NCBI GenBank assembly: GCA_905235425.1
Contig: CAJOKY010000123.1
Span: 1 to 6,875, forward strand
Direction of reading: 5' to 3'
Length of the DNA stretch: 6,875 nucleotides
Origin: an uncultured Selenomonadaceae bacterium
GTDB lineage: Bacteria; Bacillota; Negativicutes; Selenomonadales; Selenomonadaceae
The notes beneath the pieces were generated by a model. It had not been told where the DNA came from, did no database searches, and was given only the letters and a program-made list of their open reading frames with translations. This document shows positions 6,367 to 6,875 of the stretch, in pieces (the stretch's first letter is position 1; each line of letters begins with the position of its first letter). The position numbers and the translations under genes are program-made.

Positions 6367-6422
6367 CAGCGATTAGCGATTGTATTAATTTCTTTATATG
6401 ATTGCTTTTCGCTGATTTTTTT
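6367..6422 (+). terminator. Imperfect hairpin plus T-tract between VWA and phosphatase genes (possible attenuator)
   Basis: CAGCGA (6367-6372) pairs with TCGCTG (6409-6414). After two T/T mismatches the stem continues with 6375-6385 against 6396-6406 (eight Watson-Crick and three G-T pairs), leaving a 10-base loop. ATTTTTTTT follows at 6415-6422, giving the form of an intrinsic terminator. It starts 21 bases after the VWA stop, and its T-tract runs into the phosphatase ribosome binding site. It could reduce phosphatase expression relative to kinase and VWA protein. Stem quality is moderate because of the internal mismatches. Confidence 0.6.
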
Positions 6423-6427
6423 GGAGG
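6423..6427 (+). promoter_or_regulatory. Ribosome binding site of the PP2C phosphatase gene
   Basis: GGAGG lies directly after the T-tract of the preceding hairpin. It is 11 bases before the ATG at 6439 and 8 bases before an in-frame TTG at 6436, the codon just before that ATG. The ATG is taken as start because it is the stronger codon; the choice changes the protein by one residue only. Confidence 0.75.
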
Positions 6428-6438
6428 TAAATTTTTTG

Positions 6439-6875
6439 ATGAAATTTCGTGAATTTGCCGCCTCTTCACTCGGTCCCAAGTACGCCGAAAAAAATTGGAA
6501 TTGCCAAGACAGCTCCGCCAAAATGGAATTCGGTAAAATTCAAGCCGTAGCAGTTGCCGACGGTCATGGCGGTTCAAATTATTTCCGCAGTGAATTTGGT
6601 TCAAAATTGGCGATACAGGTTTTGTTTGAACAGATTAAAATTTGGTGCGCAGATTTGCAGGAAGGTGAACGTTTCGGCGATACCGGCATAAAAAATTTAA
6701 AATATAACTTCGTGCAGAAATGGCGTGAGGCGGTTAAAAAGGATTGGTACGAACGTTTACAAGGCAAGTCACTCGGTGAAGGCGAAATACGCTACGAATC
6801 AGTCAGCGAAAAATACCTTGAGCGCTACAATTCGCCGGATCCAAAAATCGTGGAACAATATTTGTATGTTGCTTA
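6439..6875 (+). CDS. PP2C-type protein phosphatase, N-terminal part (3'-truncated by window edge)
   Basis: The frame is open from 6439 to the end of the window (145 codons and two bases) with no stop, so only the N-terminal portion is present. It has the two N-terminal PP2C signatures: an N-C-Q-D (21-24) near the start, equivalent to the usual N-Q-D, and A-V-A-D-G-H-G-G (38-45), whose Asp41 and following Gly bind the catalytic metal pair. The region after it, rich in Trp, Lys and Glu (about 65-140), looks like the long alpha-helical stretch between early PP2C motifs seen in phosphatases of this triad type. The final residues, Q-Y-L-Y-V-A, would lead into the G-T-T motif, which is outside the window. 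It would dephosphorylate Ser/Thr targets of the kinase two genes upstream. No membrane segment is visible in the part present. The remaining PP2C metal-binding aspartates lie beyond the window, so activity cannot be judged. Confidence 0.88.
   Translation, partial: MKFREFAASSLGPKYAEKNWNCQDSSAKMEFGKIQAVAVADGHGGSNYFRSEFGSKLAIQVLFEQIKIWCADLQEGERFGDTGIKNLKYNFVQKWREAVKKDWYERLQGKSLGEGEIRYESVSEKYLERYNSPDPKIVEQYLYVA

Noticed and set aside
6308..6767. Minus-strand open frames (6308-6604, 6579-6767) opposite the phosphatase
   Set aside because: They overlap the PP2C motifs on the + strand, which are unambiguous, and lack ribosome binding sites.

Overview
The window holds two blocks of genes, all on the + strand, with short intergenic gaps. 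There are no RNA genes, insertion sequences or CRISPR arrays that I can see. Strong GGAGG-type ribosome binding sites, A/T-rich codon choice (AAA, TTT, ATT), a lipobox-bearing ABC solute-binding protein and a Rho-independent terminator fit a low-to-medium GC Firmicutes-type anaerobe. The protein style makes me think of a Negativicutes-like host, but that is an impression and not a demonstrated assignment.

Region 1 (1-4192) is a peptide/nickel-family (Dpp/Opp/Nik) ABC importer. It contains the 3' end of a NikB/DppB-type permease, a complete NikC/DppC-type permease overlapping it by 8 bases, and a small exported protein of unknown function. An intrinsic terminator and a striking array of 7-base repeats that folds into a long hairpin follow. 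Then come a lipoprotein solute-binding protein (SBP_bac_5 family) and a translationally coupled ATPase. The ATPase ends just after its H-loop, and the second ATPase normally found in such operons does not follow. The substrate (nickel, nickel chelate, peptide or other) cannot be read from the sequence.

Region 2 (4264-6875) is a phospho-signalling module. It consists of a Ser/Thr kinase-like protein with an added C-terminal zinc-ribbon-like and beta-rich (possibly FHA-like) segment, a TerY-like von Willebrand factor A (VWA) protein with an intact MIDAS metal site, and the N-terminal third or so of a PP2C-type phosphatase that runs off the window. This kinase + VWA + PP2C trio matches the 'TerY-P triad' architecture known from comparative genomics of tellurite-resistance/stress-response islands. 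In such a module kinase and phosphatase are expected to set the phosphorylation state of shared targets, with the VWA protein as a metal-dependent binding partner. A long imperfect hairpin followed by a T-tract lies between the VWA and phosphatase genes and abuts the phosphatase ribosome binding site, suggesting attenuation of the phosphatase.

The most interesting items are the signalling triad (with unusual kinase catalytic motifs and a composite C-terminus), the heptamer-repeat hairpin in front of the solute-binding protein gene, the short ATPase at the boundary between the two blocks, and the hairpin before the phosphatase.
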